From the NCBI RefSeq assembly GCF_014898055.3, contig NW_023604861.1, forward strand, positions 85,594,399 to 85,658,398: 64,000 bases of DNA, given 5' to 3'. The position numbers and the translations under genes are program-made. Origin of the DNA: Talpa occidentalis (taxonomy: Eukaryota; Chordata; Mammalia; Eulipotyphla; Talpidae). A model generated the notes under the pieces. It was not told the origin of the DNA, did not search any database, and was given only the letters and a program-made list of their open reading frames with translations. Below, piece after piece: positions 23,244-34,722 of the stretch (position 1 is the first letter of the stretch; each line of letters opens with the position of its first letter).

Positions 23244-24100
23244 TTTTAGGGAGATTTGTTTGCTAGGGTTTTTTTTTGGTATACTCCGAGTACCTTTGAC
23301 TTGCATTTTCTTAGCTAAAATAACAACACAGGAAATTGAAGAATATAGGCACTCCAAATAAAATTTGGGTTGTGTTACTTAGGAAGAAGAAGAGAGTTGT
23401 ACTGGATGGATATGTAACCTGAGTTATTGCCTGGTTATTTTGACACAATAAGGTTGTGTTTTGTATAGTCTAAGTTGACTGTTTTTATATGCTGAGGATT
23501 TGGCTTATTTCCTTTTAAATGTATGGAGACTATGTAAAGAATCTGTATCTTTATAATTTTTGAATATATACACACGTGTAAAACCTTTAAGGATTCAGAG
23601 TTCATGGGGTCCGAGTATCTTGGGGCATGCGTATCTTCACTTTGGCAGATATGGGTTTCCCAAATGGATGTACCAAAGTATATCCTAAAGTGCAATAATT
23701 GGTGCAGAAGTTACTACAAACAAGGATACACTGAAAAGATCAAGTTTAGTGAGAAATCCTGAAAGCAGAGAGAGCAATTAGAGAGGACCTGTAAAACATT
23801 TAAGAAGAGATGACAGTGGCAGAGCATGAGGTAGCAGTAAGGACATTTAATACAATGAAATAAAAATAAAGTTCAAAAAGGATTAAAGAGAAAATAGTAA
23901 ATAGTAAATAGAATACAGTAAAAGGAGATCAAATGTAGGCACAATTGGTTTCTTCTTCTTCCCAAGAGAAAATCAAAACAATGTAAAATATTTAAAATAT
24001 GATAAAAGAAAAAGAGGTGTTTTCTTATAAAGTTAAATGTGCATTTACCATATGGTCCAACATTGACTTTTTAATATATAGAACTAGAATAATTGTTAAT
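23244..24100. other. Stretch without a gene
   Basis: AT-rich sequence, with a local TAGTAAATAGTAAATAG repeat near 23895. No recognised repeat family or gene. Confidence 0.4.
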
Positions 24101-24107
24101 GTCATAT

Positions 24108-24332
24108 ACCAGGAATTGTAAAACTTTTACTCTAAAGGGCCAAAAAGTAAATATTTTAGGCTCTGTGGGCCAAACAGTCTCTGTTACAACTACTTTACTG
24201 CTGTTGTAGCATGAAAGCAGGCCTGGACAACACAAAAACAACAACAAAACAGGTGTGGCCGTGCCCAACAAAACTTTACTTACAAAAATTAGGTTGAATT
24301 TGGCTTGAAGGCTGAAGTTTATTGACTTGTGC
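24108..24332 (-). mobile_element. Non-autonomous hAT (Charlie-type) DNA transposon
   Basis: Words 'ctctaaagggccaaaaagta', 'aaatattttaggctctgtgg', 'gttgtagcatgaaagcagg' and 'aaaactttacttacaaaa' in order are those of a common mammalian hAT element seen next to 'aaactttttctgtaaagggcc'-like ends. The strand given is arbitrary, and a second member is at 57.3 kb. It has no coding capacity. Confidence 0.75.
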
Positions 24333-24369
24333 CATATACTACTAAATAAAACCATAAACACTCTAGCAG

Positions 24370-25090
24370 AAAATTAAGATGTATACTTTCATTATCTTTG
24401 AATGGACTGTCATATTGCAAAGGCAAACACCAAAACCATAAAACAAAGGAAAAGATTGATAATATAATCACTTAAGAGCTAAAAACTTTTTCACATTAAA
24501 AAATCTATTAAGAAAAGTGAATTGCAAATGAAAAACTAGAAAAGCATATAGAAAGCAATTTTATAAATCAATAAGAAAATGTGCCATTAATGAAGAGTGA
24601 ACATAAACTTTTTATTTATTTATTTATTGTTAAAGATTTATTTATTTATGCATACAAGAATTGGGGTACAGGCCAGAGGTGTGGGGGGGGGTGAGAGGAT
24701 TCACCAGAGACAGAGAGGGGAGCAGAACAGGAAGACTGACTGAAATAGACTGCTGAGGAGAAGCAGTGGGCCAGGCAGGAGAGGTCTGCTGAGGCTTGTG
24801 GGTTGCTCCCTGGCCGGCTGGGGATCGAACTCTTGCTGCAGTGGCCCGCGACAGCTTGACAGTGCTGTCTTTAACTCCTGCACCACCAGGGAGGCCCCAA
24901 ACATAAACATTTTATAAAAGAAAAATATAATTCACTTCAAATTCATTCTAACCCTTTGGAAACATCAAAACAGATGATTGAATAAAACATCTGAAACTAA
25001 TACTCTAACAAATAAGACATTGCTTTTATTTAACTGGCACTTAATAGTGGAATTAAATTGATCAACAGAAGTCTCCAAATATAAACAAAT
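24370..25090 (+). repeat. Possible old LINE-1 fragment, interrupted by SINE copy 11
   Basis: A-rich sense text such as 'aagcatatagaaagcaattt' and 'ataaatcaataagaaaat' resembles the 3' part of L1 ORF2. The assignment is by style and may be wrong. Confidence 0.35.
24627..24897 (-). mobile_element. tRNA-derived SINE, subfamily A (copy 11)
   Basis: Antisense; tail AAAGATTTATTTATTTATGC, head GCACCACCAGGGAGGCC. Imperfect target duplication GAACATAAACTTTT (24599) / AAACATAAACATTTT (24899). Confidence 0.92.
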
Positions 25091-26225
25091 AATTAACAGT
25101 TTATTTCAATTCCTGGAAAACGTAAAAAAAAAAAAAAAAAAAATCCTCTCGGAATAAGCCTGAAAACCAGAGTAAAGTTTTTCCGTTTATTTCTGTTTTT
25201 AAAATAATATAGTATCCTCTCCAAGGAAAATGGAAGCATTTGTTCATAACCCAGGCTGTAATATTTCCCCCCTTATGTGACATTTGATATATGTAAAAGA
25301 GTGTATGTAACGTACTGATACATTATAAAGTAAGTCTCAGCGCTCTCCATCAAAATCTCAGCTCTAGAATGTAGAAGTAAGGAAATATGAAGGCCTCTTT
25401 TGGGAGGAGTTGCTAAAGAAGTAGCATTTGATTTTCTATTAAATACGATCTGTCAGGGTTGTGTTAATGACATGTTGAAACATCTAGGAAGAGACAAAGA
25501 ACCTCTCTGCCAAACACATATTGGGACTAGGAAAGGAAGAACAGGAGGAAGAGGAGGCAGAAAAGAGGATCTCTGATATGGGTCAAAGTCGTGGAAACAA
25601 TTGGGTCATAGTAGTAGAATCTATAAAAGATTAAAAGCTTCTCTGCATTAGTTCCTTTTTCCTGTTGATATTTCTTTAGATTTTTTTTCTTTTGAGGCCT
25701 TGTGGCTCTGGGCCCTCTTCCTCTAGAGCAGTTGGCTTCGTGAAGAACTGTCTGCCCTGGGCTGGCCTTTGGATGACTCTGCTCTAGAATTTAGAGAAAA
25801 ATATTACAATTTGGTTCCAAATTAAGTTTGGGCCTGGAGTCAGCCTGGGTTTTGGGCTAAACGATCCTGTTCATTATGGCACATACATACACAAAATTTA
25901 GGAAATCCATGTGGGGACCTGAGATCAAAGTTCTCCAGTTATAAACACTATCTGTTTGCTTATTTCCTCAAGAACTTGTGGAAGGGATGAAGAGCTGACA
26001 ATAAAATTGGAGATTTGTGTTATAGGAATCTCTCACTTTCCACTGGGAAAGATTAATGCTCTGTGATCAAAACAGTTTGCTGTTGTCTTTGTTGTTGCTT
26101 CCAAAAATATATGGAAAGGATTATTTGAGAGAAAGGATCAAGAAAATGGATCCTCTTGAAGAAATACGAGACAGAGGAGTCAAGCTGTTCTTGGTGATGG
26201 CATGCCAGACAGTTAGGTTGGCTTT
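25091..26225. other. Stretch without a gene
   Basis: Contains an A(20+) run at 25121-25143. A weak purine-rich part lies at 25480-25580. A 61-codon frame at 26056-26241 carries no recognisable domain and ends in SINE sequence. Confidence 0.4.
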
Positions 26226-26242
26226 AAGAAGGTATCAGTGAG

Positions 26243-26525
26243 GGGCTTCCCTGGTGGCACAAGGAGTTGAGACGCAACCTGTGAGGCTGTCCACAGCCTC
26301 TGCAGCACAAGTTTGATCCCCCATCTGGCCAGGGAGCAACCCACATGGAGCGCAGACCTCTCCTGACTCGCCCGCTGCTCCCCTCAGCAGTGTACTTCCG
26401 TCAACCTGCCTGTTTTGTTCTTCACTCTGTCTCTAGTGAATCCTCTCCCCCACCCGCCACCCCGCACCTCTGGCCTGTCCCCCAACGCTCGTATGAATAA
26501 ATAAATAAATCTTTAAAAGAAAAAA
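26243..26525 (+). mobile_element. tRNA-derived SINE, subfamily A (copy 12)
   Basis: Head GGGCTTCCCTGGTGGCACAA, tail ATAAATAAATAAATCTTTA. An imperfect target duplication (AAGAAGGTATCAGTGAG at 26226-26242 and AAGAACACATCAGCGAG at 26526-26542) brackets it. It lies at the very start of the ferritin pseudogene. Confidence 0.92.
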
Positions 26526-26539
26526 AAGAACACATCAGC

Positions 26540-27040
26540 GAGGCAGTGCAAGACCAGTGAGGTGGCCATACCCTTCCCCAGGATGTCCAGAGGCTGACCC
26601 TGAATGAGTGTGGTAAAACCTGGGGCCCCACGGAGGCCTCTATGGTCTGTCAGGAGAAGCTGAACAAGGTCTTTCAGATTTGCATGCCTTGGGTTCTGCC
26701 TGCGAAGACCCCCATCTCTGTGACTTCCTGGAGAGCCATTTCCTAGATGAGGAGGTGAAACACCTTGAGAAGATGGAGATCACCTATTGAAACCTCTGCA
26801 GACTGGCCAGTCCCCTGGCTGGGCTGGGTGAGTAGCTCTTCAAAAGGCTCACCCCCAAGCACAGCTAGGGACCTATGGGACCCAGGATATTTTGGGAGGC
26901 ACACGTGATATCCCCCTGGTGTCAAGGGCTTCTGCCTGAGCCTCTTCCTGTGGTCACTAGGCAGCTTTTTAACCACACTGGAGCCCTCTCCCACACCATG
27001 AACCAAATACAAACAATAAAGCTTTTTTTGCAGAAAAAAT
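26540..27040 (+). pseudogene. FTL: Ferritin light chain (FTL) processed pseudogene, 5'-truncated
   Basis: FTL encodes the light subunit of the cytosolic iron-storage shell. This copy begins around the 'KMQNQRGG' region, about residue 100 of a ~175-residue protein, and runs without introns to the stop (TAG at 26864-26866) and into the 3' UTR. 'CTCTGTGACTTCCTGGAGAG' is near-identical to the coding sequence for CDFLE(T/S). The UTR has AATAAAGC (27015) followed by an A-rich tail, the mark of retroposition. Lesions are clear: a +1 frameshift in the 'HLTNL' segment (about 26785), and the codon for the Tyr of 'GEYLF' is now TAG (26830). It is not functional. A lineage SINE adjoins the truncated 5' end. 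Confidence 0.88.
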
Positions 27041-27510
27041 AATATACAAGTGAGCTTATATATTAGAAAAGCCCTAAACCTATGTGAAGGTGCTTAAGAC
27101 ATGGACATCTCATACTCTCATGAATGGTTTTCTTTGGGAAGCTGTGGTCATGGCATAAATCCTGAAAGAACAGAGAAGCTGATGACCACAGACTACAAAG
27201 GGATCAACTGAGAGAGGAAAACTGAGTTGCTCTGGTGCAGAAAGGGTGTGGGGCATCGCAGGGCATTGCAGTTTATTCCTACAATGGTTCTGTCTCCTGT
27301 GGCATCCATTCCTCTTTCTACATAGCAATTCTCCCAATGTCTTATAGTCAAGCCACAGTGTATTTCTCATCTTAAAGACAAAAATAAAAAATCATCTTCC
27401 AGTCACTGTATCACATCAATATGTTCCATTTCTTCAAAGCACTCATTACCTGAAATATTCTTATTTAGTATTTTAAAATTTATTATTCCTTCCTAATCCA
27501 GGAAATAAAC
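27041..27510. other. Stretch without a gene
   Basis: An 86-codon antisense frame at 27110-27370 shows no family. Otherwise unrecognised. Confidence 0.4.
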
Positions 27511-27514
27511 TTAT

Positions 27515-27640
27515 CAAGGGTAGGGATCTTAACTTTCTTGTTCACTGTTCTTTGGTTAGGATCCTAGAATACTATTTGGCGCATAGCTGGTGTTCAATAC
27601 ATACCTCTTGAATGAAGCAAGAAGTTGAGTGATAGGAAGA
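27515..27640 (+). repeat. LINE-2 3' end fragment
   Basis: 'atttggcgcatagctggtg', then 'ttcaatacatacctcttgaa' and 'tgaagcaag' match the canonical LINE-2 3' terminus (cacatagtaggtgctcaata...tgaatgaatg style). Confidence 0.65.
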
Positions 27641-27827
27641 TATGGGCTATAACAACCCAGGTAAAATAGATTTCTTTCAAGGATAAAAGAGGTCCCAAAG
27701 ACAGACACAATGGGCTGAATGGCCACTCTAGGAATAATAGGAAAAGCAATTCCATCATTAGTCAGTTACCGGCTAAGGATGGCAAACATGGCATATATGT
27801 TACCACTTCCCTATTCTACTTTTTTTT

Positions 27828-28115
27828 TTAAAAAAAAAGATTTATTTATGCATACAAGAGCTGGGGTACAGGCCAGTCATGGGGGGGTGGTGAGAGGATT
27901 CACCAGAGACAGAGTGGGGAACAGAACAGGCAGATTGACCGAAGTACACTGCTGAGGGGAGCAGCGGGCAAGTCAGGAGAGGTCTGCTGTGCCATGTGGG
28001 TTGCTCCCTGGCATGTGGGTTGCTCCCTGGCTGGCCGGAGATCAAGCTCGTGCTGTTGAGGCTGTGGACAGCTTCATAGGTTGCATCTTAACACCTTGCA
28101 CCACCAGGGAGGCCC
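27828..28115 (-). mobile_element. tRNA-derived SINE, subfamily A (copy 13)
   Basis: Antisense with tail TTTATTTATGCATACAAGAG and head GCACCACCAGGGAGGCCC. It has a small internal duplication: GCATGTGGGTTGCTCCCTGG occurs twice near 27993-28031. Target duplication TCCCTATTCTACTTT at 27808-27822 and 28116-28130. Confidence 0.94.
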
Positions 28116-28130
28116 TCCCTATTCTACTTT

Positions 28131-28454
28131 CTTTTTTTTAGTTTTTTTTTTTTTAATAGAGGCATGTTTTATTTATTTATTTATTTGTTTGTTTGTTTGT
28201 TTTGTTTATACATGCACTGGGTACAGTCAGAAGCGCGGGAGGGTGAGAGAATTCACCAGAGCCAGAGCAGGGAGCAGAGCAGGCAGAAGGATCAAAGTAC
28301 ACTGCAGAGGGGAGCAGCAGGCAGCAGGAGAGGTCTGCGCACCATGTGGGACCCTCCTCCAGTGGCTGGGGAGCAGCCGGGGATCGAACTGGTGCCGCAG
28401 AGGCTGCAGGCAGCTTCGCAACCCAGCGTTCAACCGCTGCGCCACCGGGGAGGC
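28131..28454 (-). mobile_element. tRNA-derived SINE, subfamily B (copy 14)
   Basis: Antisense with a long TTTATTTGTTTG-type tail and head CTGCGCCACCGGGGAGGC. Its right target copy (28455-28469) is the third TCCCTATTCTACTTT in the row. It entered the target duplication made by copy 13, the same A-then-B pattern as at 21.6-22.2 kb. A 142-codon frame across it is SINE-derived. Confidence 0.95.
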
Positions 28455-28610
28455 TCCCTATTCTACTTTCAACACAGAAAGTGACTGTATCTGTTTATTG
28501 AATCCATAGCATAAATGGAAGGATGAGATTTTGCATAGAAAGGGAAGTTTGGAAGATGAAAACTTTATCAATATGGAAGTCCAAGAGTCTTCTATTTTTT
28601 TTTCTTTTTT

Positions 28611-28867
28611 TTTAAAAGATTTATTTATGCATACGAGAACTGGGGTACAGGCCAGAGGTATGGGGGATGAGAGGAGTCACCAGGGACAGAATGGGAAACA
28701 GAACAGGTGGACTGACTGAAATATGCTGCTAAGGAGAGCAGCAGGTGAGTCAGGAGAGGTCTGCTGCGCCATGTGGGTAGCTCCCTGCCTGGGGATTGAA
28801 CTCATGCTGCAGTGGCTGCAGCAGCTTCGTAGGTTGCGTCTTAACCCCTTGCACCCCAGGGAGGCCC
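28611..28867 (-). mobile_element. tRNA-derived SINE, subfamily A (copy 15)
   Basis: Antisense; tail AAAAGATTTATTTATGCATA, head GCACCCCAGGGAGGCCCC. Approximate target duplication CCAAGAGTCTTCTATT/CCCAAGATCCTTTTAT. Confidence 0.9.
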
Positions 28868-30215
28868 CCAAGATCCTTTTATAAATAGTATTTCCTGACT
28901 ATCAAGTCTAGGTGTGAATAAGGAAAAGAAAGGGTAGTTATATGACTTTCCTTTTTCCTTCCTGAATGAACCTAACGACATACACACTAATCAAGGGAAC
29001 CAATTGGAGAACTTGGCATTTAGCCAAGGACAGATGCTAAAGCCCAGCCAAGATAACCTGCTTGACGACATCCAAAAGCACTGGATGGAAGTTTGCCCCA
29101 CTGGCTATGACTGGCAGCTGTGACTCAACTTAGAGAGCTGCTGGCTAGAACACTGGCTGGAATACTGAGAATGAAAGAAAACCATGCGTGAGACTAAGAA
29201 TGGGGCAACTCTTACTCAATTTCTGAATATTTTTATTTGGAGAAAGAGGCAAAGGTGGTGGGGACAGCAGCTGGGAGGTTGCCTTTCATTATATTAAAGT
29301 GTAGGTAGAACCAACCCTTGACTTGTGAAGTGGGAGCTTCCTATAGTAAGCAAGAAGACGCACCAGAAATTTACAAAGCCTGCAATGTCTCGCATGAGGG
29401 TAAATGTCAAGAAGCAGAGTCCTTCCCATGGGTCTGCCTCCTTCCCCAACTCTGTATTAAGCAACCGGCACATGAGTTGTCTCCAGAACATGTGAACACT
29501 GCTCATGGCCAGTTGGGGGAACTATCTGGCTAAGAGACAGACCTCTGCGGAACTAAGCGAGCTGAAGAAATTTGGCAGAAATCTTGTCAAGATAGTTAGC
29601 ATGTCAAGCAAACAAACAAGCAATACCATAGAGAACAGATTTAGATTCTCCTTTTGCTTAGACTTCCTGCTCTTGTTCCTATTCCTGACTCAAAATACAG
29701 TGATGGGTCCCTCAGTTGACCTGCCAAGAGAGGCTCGACTGTTAGGGCTTGGCTAGACTTTGGGTAAAGACTATCCTCTTCCATTGGTCAGTCTGTGGTG
29801 AATCATTAAGTCAAAATTATGTGAGATTAAAAGAACAGATTTGTATGTCTCCTCTGGGAATGGCACTGGATACACAGGAGAGATGAAGGGTAAAATGTGG
29901 GTGAGGTCTCAGAGGCACCTGTGTGCTCAGGGGAAACAATACATGAAATAAATCACTACTTGTATGTATAATAGAATAGGACTAACAACTTCCAGGTGTG
30001 TCTTCTTGCCTAGATTAGTTCCCTACTTGTTCTCTATCCCCTCTGCATTTCTCCGTGCCCTTTAGTACTTCAGATGTCCTTAATCTTCAGGAACCCATCC
30101 CCTGTTCCCATCTCCTCCTCCCTCCGTCACATCCTTCCCCACACCAAACTGCTTGGGCCACATTGCCTGCACTGACTACCTCTTTTTAACATCCAGATTT
30201 CCAGACACCTTGCAA
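28868..30215. other. Stretch without a gene
   Basis: A 71-codon and an 83-codon frame at 29318-29756 on the plus strand overlap; neither resembles a known protein. No repeat family recognised in most of this interval, which is the start of an 11.5-kb zone free of lineage SINEs. Confidence 0.4.
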
Positions 30216-30219
30216 GGCA

Positions 30220-30380
30220 ATTTAAAGATATCACTGCCTTTAGTCTTCCCAACAAACCAATAACAAAAGCTCAGTGAGCTAGTTACTACTTACCTCATGT
30301 TAGGAAGATCAGAAGCATTAACTTTCTCATGACCCAAACAAGCATGTGATAAGAGCTGGGATTCAAATTTAGTAATATCT
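30220..30380 (+). repeat. MIR fragment
   Basis: 'tcttcccaacaaaccaata', 'actttctcatgacccaaaca' and 'gagctgggattcaaattt' are sense MIR core and tail words. Confidence 0.6.
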
Positions 30381-30559
30381 CCTCTTAATTGCTATTCTAG
30401 AGTTTTCCAAAATGCATCACTTAGAACATCGCAAACATTCCAAGAAATTAAGATAGAAACACCATAAAAGAATTGAAAATTTTGTGCTTCAAAAAGAAAC
30501 ATTATATACTGAGACTTAATTTTATGAAATAATCTGCCTCTAAAAATAGTGGTGTATCT

Positions 30560-31150
30560 GGTAGACAGAGGAACCACCCCAGGACCCCCATACTTGCACG
30601 CTCTAGTGGGGTCTGGTCATCTGTGTGCACAGAGACAAAGCATACTTAGTGTGAAAGAACTTTAATAGACAGTGAGCATAGAGAGAGAGAAGAAGAATAA
30701 CAGTTTCCCAATAAAACATCCCAAGTTATCCATCCCCTCATGGTTAATGCCCAGTCAAACAGGGTTGGCACATAGTTGGGCTACAGAGGGCTGAAAGCTT
30801 GCCATGAGTCTAAGTACCCTTCTGGTGGGGAACCAGGGGAGGGGGCAAAAGGGGACAGGCAGGTCTGGATCAAAGGGACAAAATCAAAGTACAAGTCAAA
30901 CTAAGGGCTTCCCTTACTCCCCATATGCCCAGTAGTATCTACCCCAAGATTCACTCTACCCAAATCTCCACAAGTTCACCAACCTGGAAGGTCTCGATCT
31001 CCTGCCCCTCATTCTCCCAGGAAGTTAGGGTGCAGAACTAAAAGACCCACCCTTTACTCTTGCTGGTCTCCCTAGCAATCCGCCTCCATCTAAAGATGTT
31101 TCCCCAAAATTGCTATCATGACAGGAGACAACTTTACCACTTACGACACT
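30560..31150 (-). mobile_element. Retroviral LTR (related to the 19.7-kb LTR), antisense, incomplete
   Basis: The reverse complement of 30600-30830 follows the 3' half of the 19.7-kb LTR: 'GGCAAGCTTTCAG', 'CCCTGTTTGACTGGGCA' and 'GTTTTATTGGGAAAC' occur in the same order, then 'TTTCACACTAAGTATGC'. The more distal part (30830-31150) diverges and shares words with the LTR-like repeat at 8.15 kb. I do not see clear TGTTA/TAACA ends, so limits are approximate. Confidence 0.6.
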
Positions 31151-31329
31151 TGGGAAATTCCAAGACTTTATAGAGCTGTGAGCCAGGAACTGTGGATAAA
31201 GTCCAACTATTTATGAGAAATACATTTTGGTCACCTGATAAACCAAATATATATGTTTTTTTTTTTCTGTAAATCATAGTATCTCAGAAAAATATGACAT
31301 AGCAACAGAGGCATCTCCATAAAAGAGGG

Positions 31330-31720
31330 AGATACTATGTTCCCCATCCCTCTTAACTATAGGCAGAACTGAGCGGGAGATGAAGATAAATAACATGGAA
31401 GGCATGTGGGCTCAGGGACATATAGAGAGAGCCAAGTGGAGAAGAAGGGCCTGCTTGCTTCTCAGCTTTGGCCTTGCACCAGGAACTTGGGGGGCACGGA
31501 AGGAGACATGTGGAGGAGAGCTATGTAGAGATGCTTGGAAGAGACACGTGGGATGAGAGTCCGTAGACGGTTGGCCAGAAACCCAGGTGGCAGCCTGTGC
31601 TTGTGGCCCACCTCTGAAGTGAAGGCATTGTTGAGGGACTCAGGTCTTACCCTGTGAAATCTGATGCTTTCTCAGGGTACATACTGTCAGAATTAAGTTG
31701 AATTTTCAGACACCCTCCAA
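31330..31720 (+). repeat. LTR U3-like fragment followed by LTR-like tail (sense)
   Basis: 'gagacatgtggaggagagc', 'atgtagagatgcttggaag' and 'agacacgtgggatgagag' parallel 20025-20095 of the LTR at 19.7 kb. After that, 'gatgctttctcagggtaca' and 'ctgtcagaattaagttgaa' parallel the end of the repeat at 8.15-8.68 kb. It is opposite in orientation to 30560-31150, suggesting rearranged or nested insertions. Confidence 0.5.
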
Positions 31721-31984
31721 TGTCCAAAAATTGCTAGTTGGTGTGGGTAAGCCGCTACACCCAACTTGGAATTGGCTTCACCCATGCGCTTGCACTACCG
31801 GTACTTCCCAGTGGGGGTGCTGTTGGCCTATGTTCATAGTTCCTACAATGTTTAGCATCCCCGAGGTAAATGCCCCTGGAGTCCTTAGTCCATGTGCACC
31901 CTAGAATGTCCCCCTATATCCCTTGGGTGTACAGATATTACTGCTTCCAGTTGAAGATAACTAATACGTAATTAAAATTACCGT

Positions 31985-32095
31985 AAGGTCGGGACAGGAC
32001 CTTTGTCTTTCTTGCTCTTTCCTGCTTCCTCAGCATCTGGTTCATAGTAGATCTTTAGCAGATATCAGAAAGTTACCTAATACATGAATGTGTGA
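31985..32095 (+). repeat. LINE-2 3' end-like fragment
   Basis: 'tcctcagcatctggttcata' followed by 'gtagatctttagcagatat' and 'atacatgaatgtg' follows the LINE-2 3'-end pattern. Confidence 0.45.
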
Positions 32096-32099
32096 TGAT

Positions 32100-34335
32100 A
32101 AATAGATGGGAACATTTAACCATCAGTGTTGGATGTTATCTAACCTGATCTCACTGGTCATCTCATCTACATAATCTCAACATGTCTGTGATATTCGGTA
32201 CCTGAGTCAAATCTTGACATTCTTGCAGCCATTAAATCATATGATTACTTTAATCTAAGCCCAAAGTTTTATGTTTCATGAGCAATTTGCTGCCCCATCG
32301 GTATACCCTAATGAGAGCATTATTTCATTTTTAAATGTTTGGGTTGGGACACACTATACAGTTCCACCTGCTGACAGTTGACAGCCAACAAAAAGCATTC
32401 AGTGCTCTCAACCTCTAATGCTTTTAATTCCCTTTCATGAACAGGTCCTCTCCCAGCCCCCACACTGGCCTCTTGTTTTTCTTTTATTCCCATGGTGATG
32501 CTTCCCTTACCTGCTTCCTCAGGTTGTCCCCTTTTCATGTTGACCTCTTCCTTTAGGAAAGTTCTTCCTCTCAAAATCAAAGGTACAATCTGAACAGAAA
32601 AATAGGCATGGACTAATGATGGCCACTGTGCCTGTGTATCTCAGTGGTTATTTTCAATTCCAAGTGAAGACCCAAGGGCTCATTTCAGCCAGCCCCTAGC
32701 TGGAGTTTCCCTTGGTTATTTCTATGCCGACCTCCTGTTCTTTTCAAAAGAATCTGTTCTTTTCAGTCTTTTCAATTTTCTATGCTCTCCCTGGTTTCAG
32801 TATCCTGGTAGATATAGGAGCAGGCATTTACAGAGGAACAGGTGGTGGTGGTGGTAGTAGTGGTATGTGCAGTACTGGTCTAGAGGTGTCCAGGGGGGAA
32901 CCACAGGTCTTGGGAGAGCTGACCCACCAGAGAAATTATAGCAGGGCACCTGGCTGCCAGGCAAACTAGAGTTACAGCTATGCTGGTTCAAGGTCCAGGC
33001 AATCCATAGTCCAAAGGGGCTTCTGATGAAGCTGAGGCTCAGTGATGAAGAAGTTGGGATGCAGGGTCTTGAAAACATAGGCAAAAGGCCAACCATAGAG
33101 GCTGCTATAGGTAGTGATCCCTGTCTACAGAATTAGAGTAATTGTGAAGGCTTTCAGAAGGAGCTGGGGCTGGGTTTGGGGCCTAAAGCGTAGAATTTAT
33201 GGAGTTGAATGGGAGTATTACAATTCACTTCCTATGAGGTGAAAACATACATCATTCAGTGATTTGTGCCTAAACTGGGTATTTCCATGTTCTGAATGAC
33301 TGAAATCACCTGTGGTTAATGGACTAACCATCAGGCCAGGATGCTGGTTCACAAGGGCAGTTGGGGTAATGCTTCTACAGGGAAGTCACCTTGTACCTGA
33401 CTTATACTTTATGGGGTATATAATTGTTTCTGTTTGTTCTGAACAAATTGACTTGTTCTAAACAAATGGCTGAATTCAACTCAGCAAGGAAGATAATGCA
33501 ACACACAAGACTGCTCTTTAAAAACAGCTGACACATAAGAAGAAAGAAAAAAATATGTGTGCAGATAGTGTTTACAAAGTTTAAGCAAATTGTACTTTGA
33601 ATGGTGAGAGAATGTCTCCATTCCATGGTGGAGTACTAAATGAGCGGTGAGTTTATTAGCCTGGGTCCACAAAAGCTCTTGCTTATGGGAAGCCTGAGAT
33701 CAGAGGTCACAAACTCAAAAGATTATTGGGAAGATAACAAAAATAATGAACTAAGACAATTGTGATGCAATAGGAAATGCTTGAAACAATGGCTAATTGG
33801 AGAGCTCACACCCCATTTAAAGAGGACAGCTGCTGTTCTAATCCCTGGTTTGCTTCTGTACAAGAATGAGAGTCCACTGTGATTAGTTTTTCTAATTTTT
33901 CAAGATAAGTCAGAAATGCCAACTTGTAAGAAGTTTCCAATTTAAGGAATGTTGTACACATTGTCTCCTGCCATGGGCCATCAGTTTCCAGCCAGTCCTA
34001 GTGGCCACTTACTTATGGCAGTCTGGCCTCACTTATTCTAGAAGGAAGAGCAGATACCTGTAGGAAAATGTCCTGTTTCCATAGCTGATGTGAAAGACCT
34101 TTGCCTACTTCTCCAGGTTTCTTTTTCTCTGTACTCCCTTCCTGTTTTGCACTTTAACCCCACTCAACCAACTCTCACTTGTGTAAGTTGCAAGAAACTT
34201 TAATCTAAACCCTTAGGAAAATAGAGTTTCCTTCTAAGATTGAATTGAGAGAGTGGGAAATTACAAAATATTTGACTTCTTTTGGGTATTCCTCTTATTA
34301 GGTGGTACACTTGAAAACTAGCTGTGTTTTTCTGA
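32100..34335. other. Stretch without a gene; (GGT)n near 32841
   Basis: Contains a short GGTGGTGGTGGTGG tract at 32840-32868, otherwise mostly unique-looking sequence. Frames of 60-99 codons occur on both strands but none is recognised. Confidence 0.4.
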
Positions 34336-34339
34336 CAGG

Positions 34340-34722
34340 CTCAACCAATAGAGTATGTGGGAGTGATGCTATCTGACCTCTGAGGCTGGGTCATAAAGAT
34401 GATGTGCATCCCCCTTGCATGCTGTGTTGCTCCCTGTTCAGACGCCACATAAGCAGTGGGGCTGCCCAGGAGCCACCGTGCTGTGAGGGGGAGCCCAAGC
34501 TAGCTTATAGGGAGCGACACCACAGAGAAGTTATTAGGTGACATAAAGAGAAAGAGTTGACCCATGAATTCCTAGGTGCTCCAACAACCTGCCATCCTAG
34601 CTCTTCCTGACCTGACCACAACGACCTGAGAGACCAGAATCCCCCAGCTGATCCTTTCTCAAATTCCTGCCTCATGAAAACTGTAAGCTATGAGGTTTTG
34701 GGACAATTTGTTATGCAGAACA
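34340..34722 (+). mobile_element. MLT1-type LTR (ERVL-MaLR)
   Basis: 'tgaggctgggtcataaaga', 'gccaccgtgctgtgagggg', 'aacgacctgagagaccaga' and the closing 'atgaggttttgggacaat' / 'ttgttatgcagaa' match the MLT1 LTR order. Left end is degraded. Confidence 0.75.

Noticed and set aside
28081..28509. 142-codon plus-strand frame
   Set aside because: Derived from the antisense B SINE (copy 14) and the edge of copy 13; no independent coding evidence.
1591..28867. Repeated similar units suggesting a CRISPR-like array
   Set aside because: The units are about 250-300 bp dispersed SINEs in both orientations with target duplications; no short repeat-spacer regularity exists, and the DNA is mammalian.
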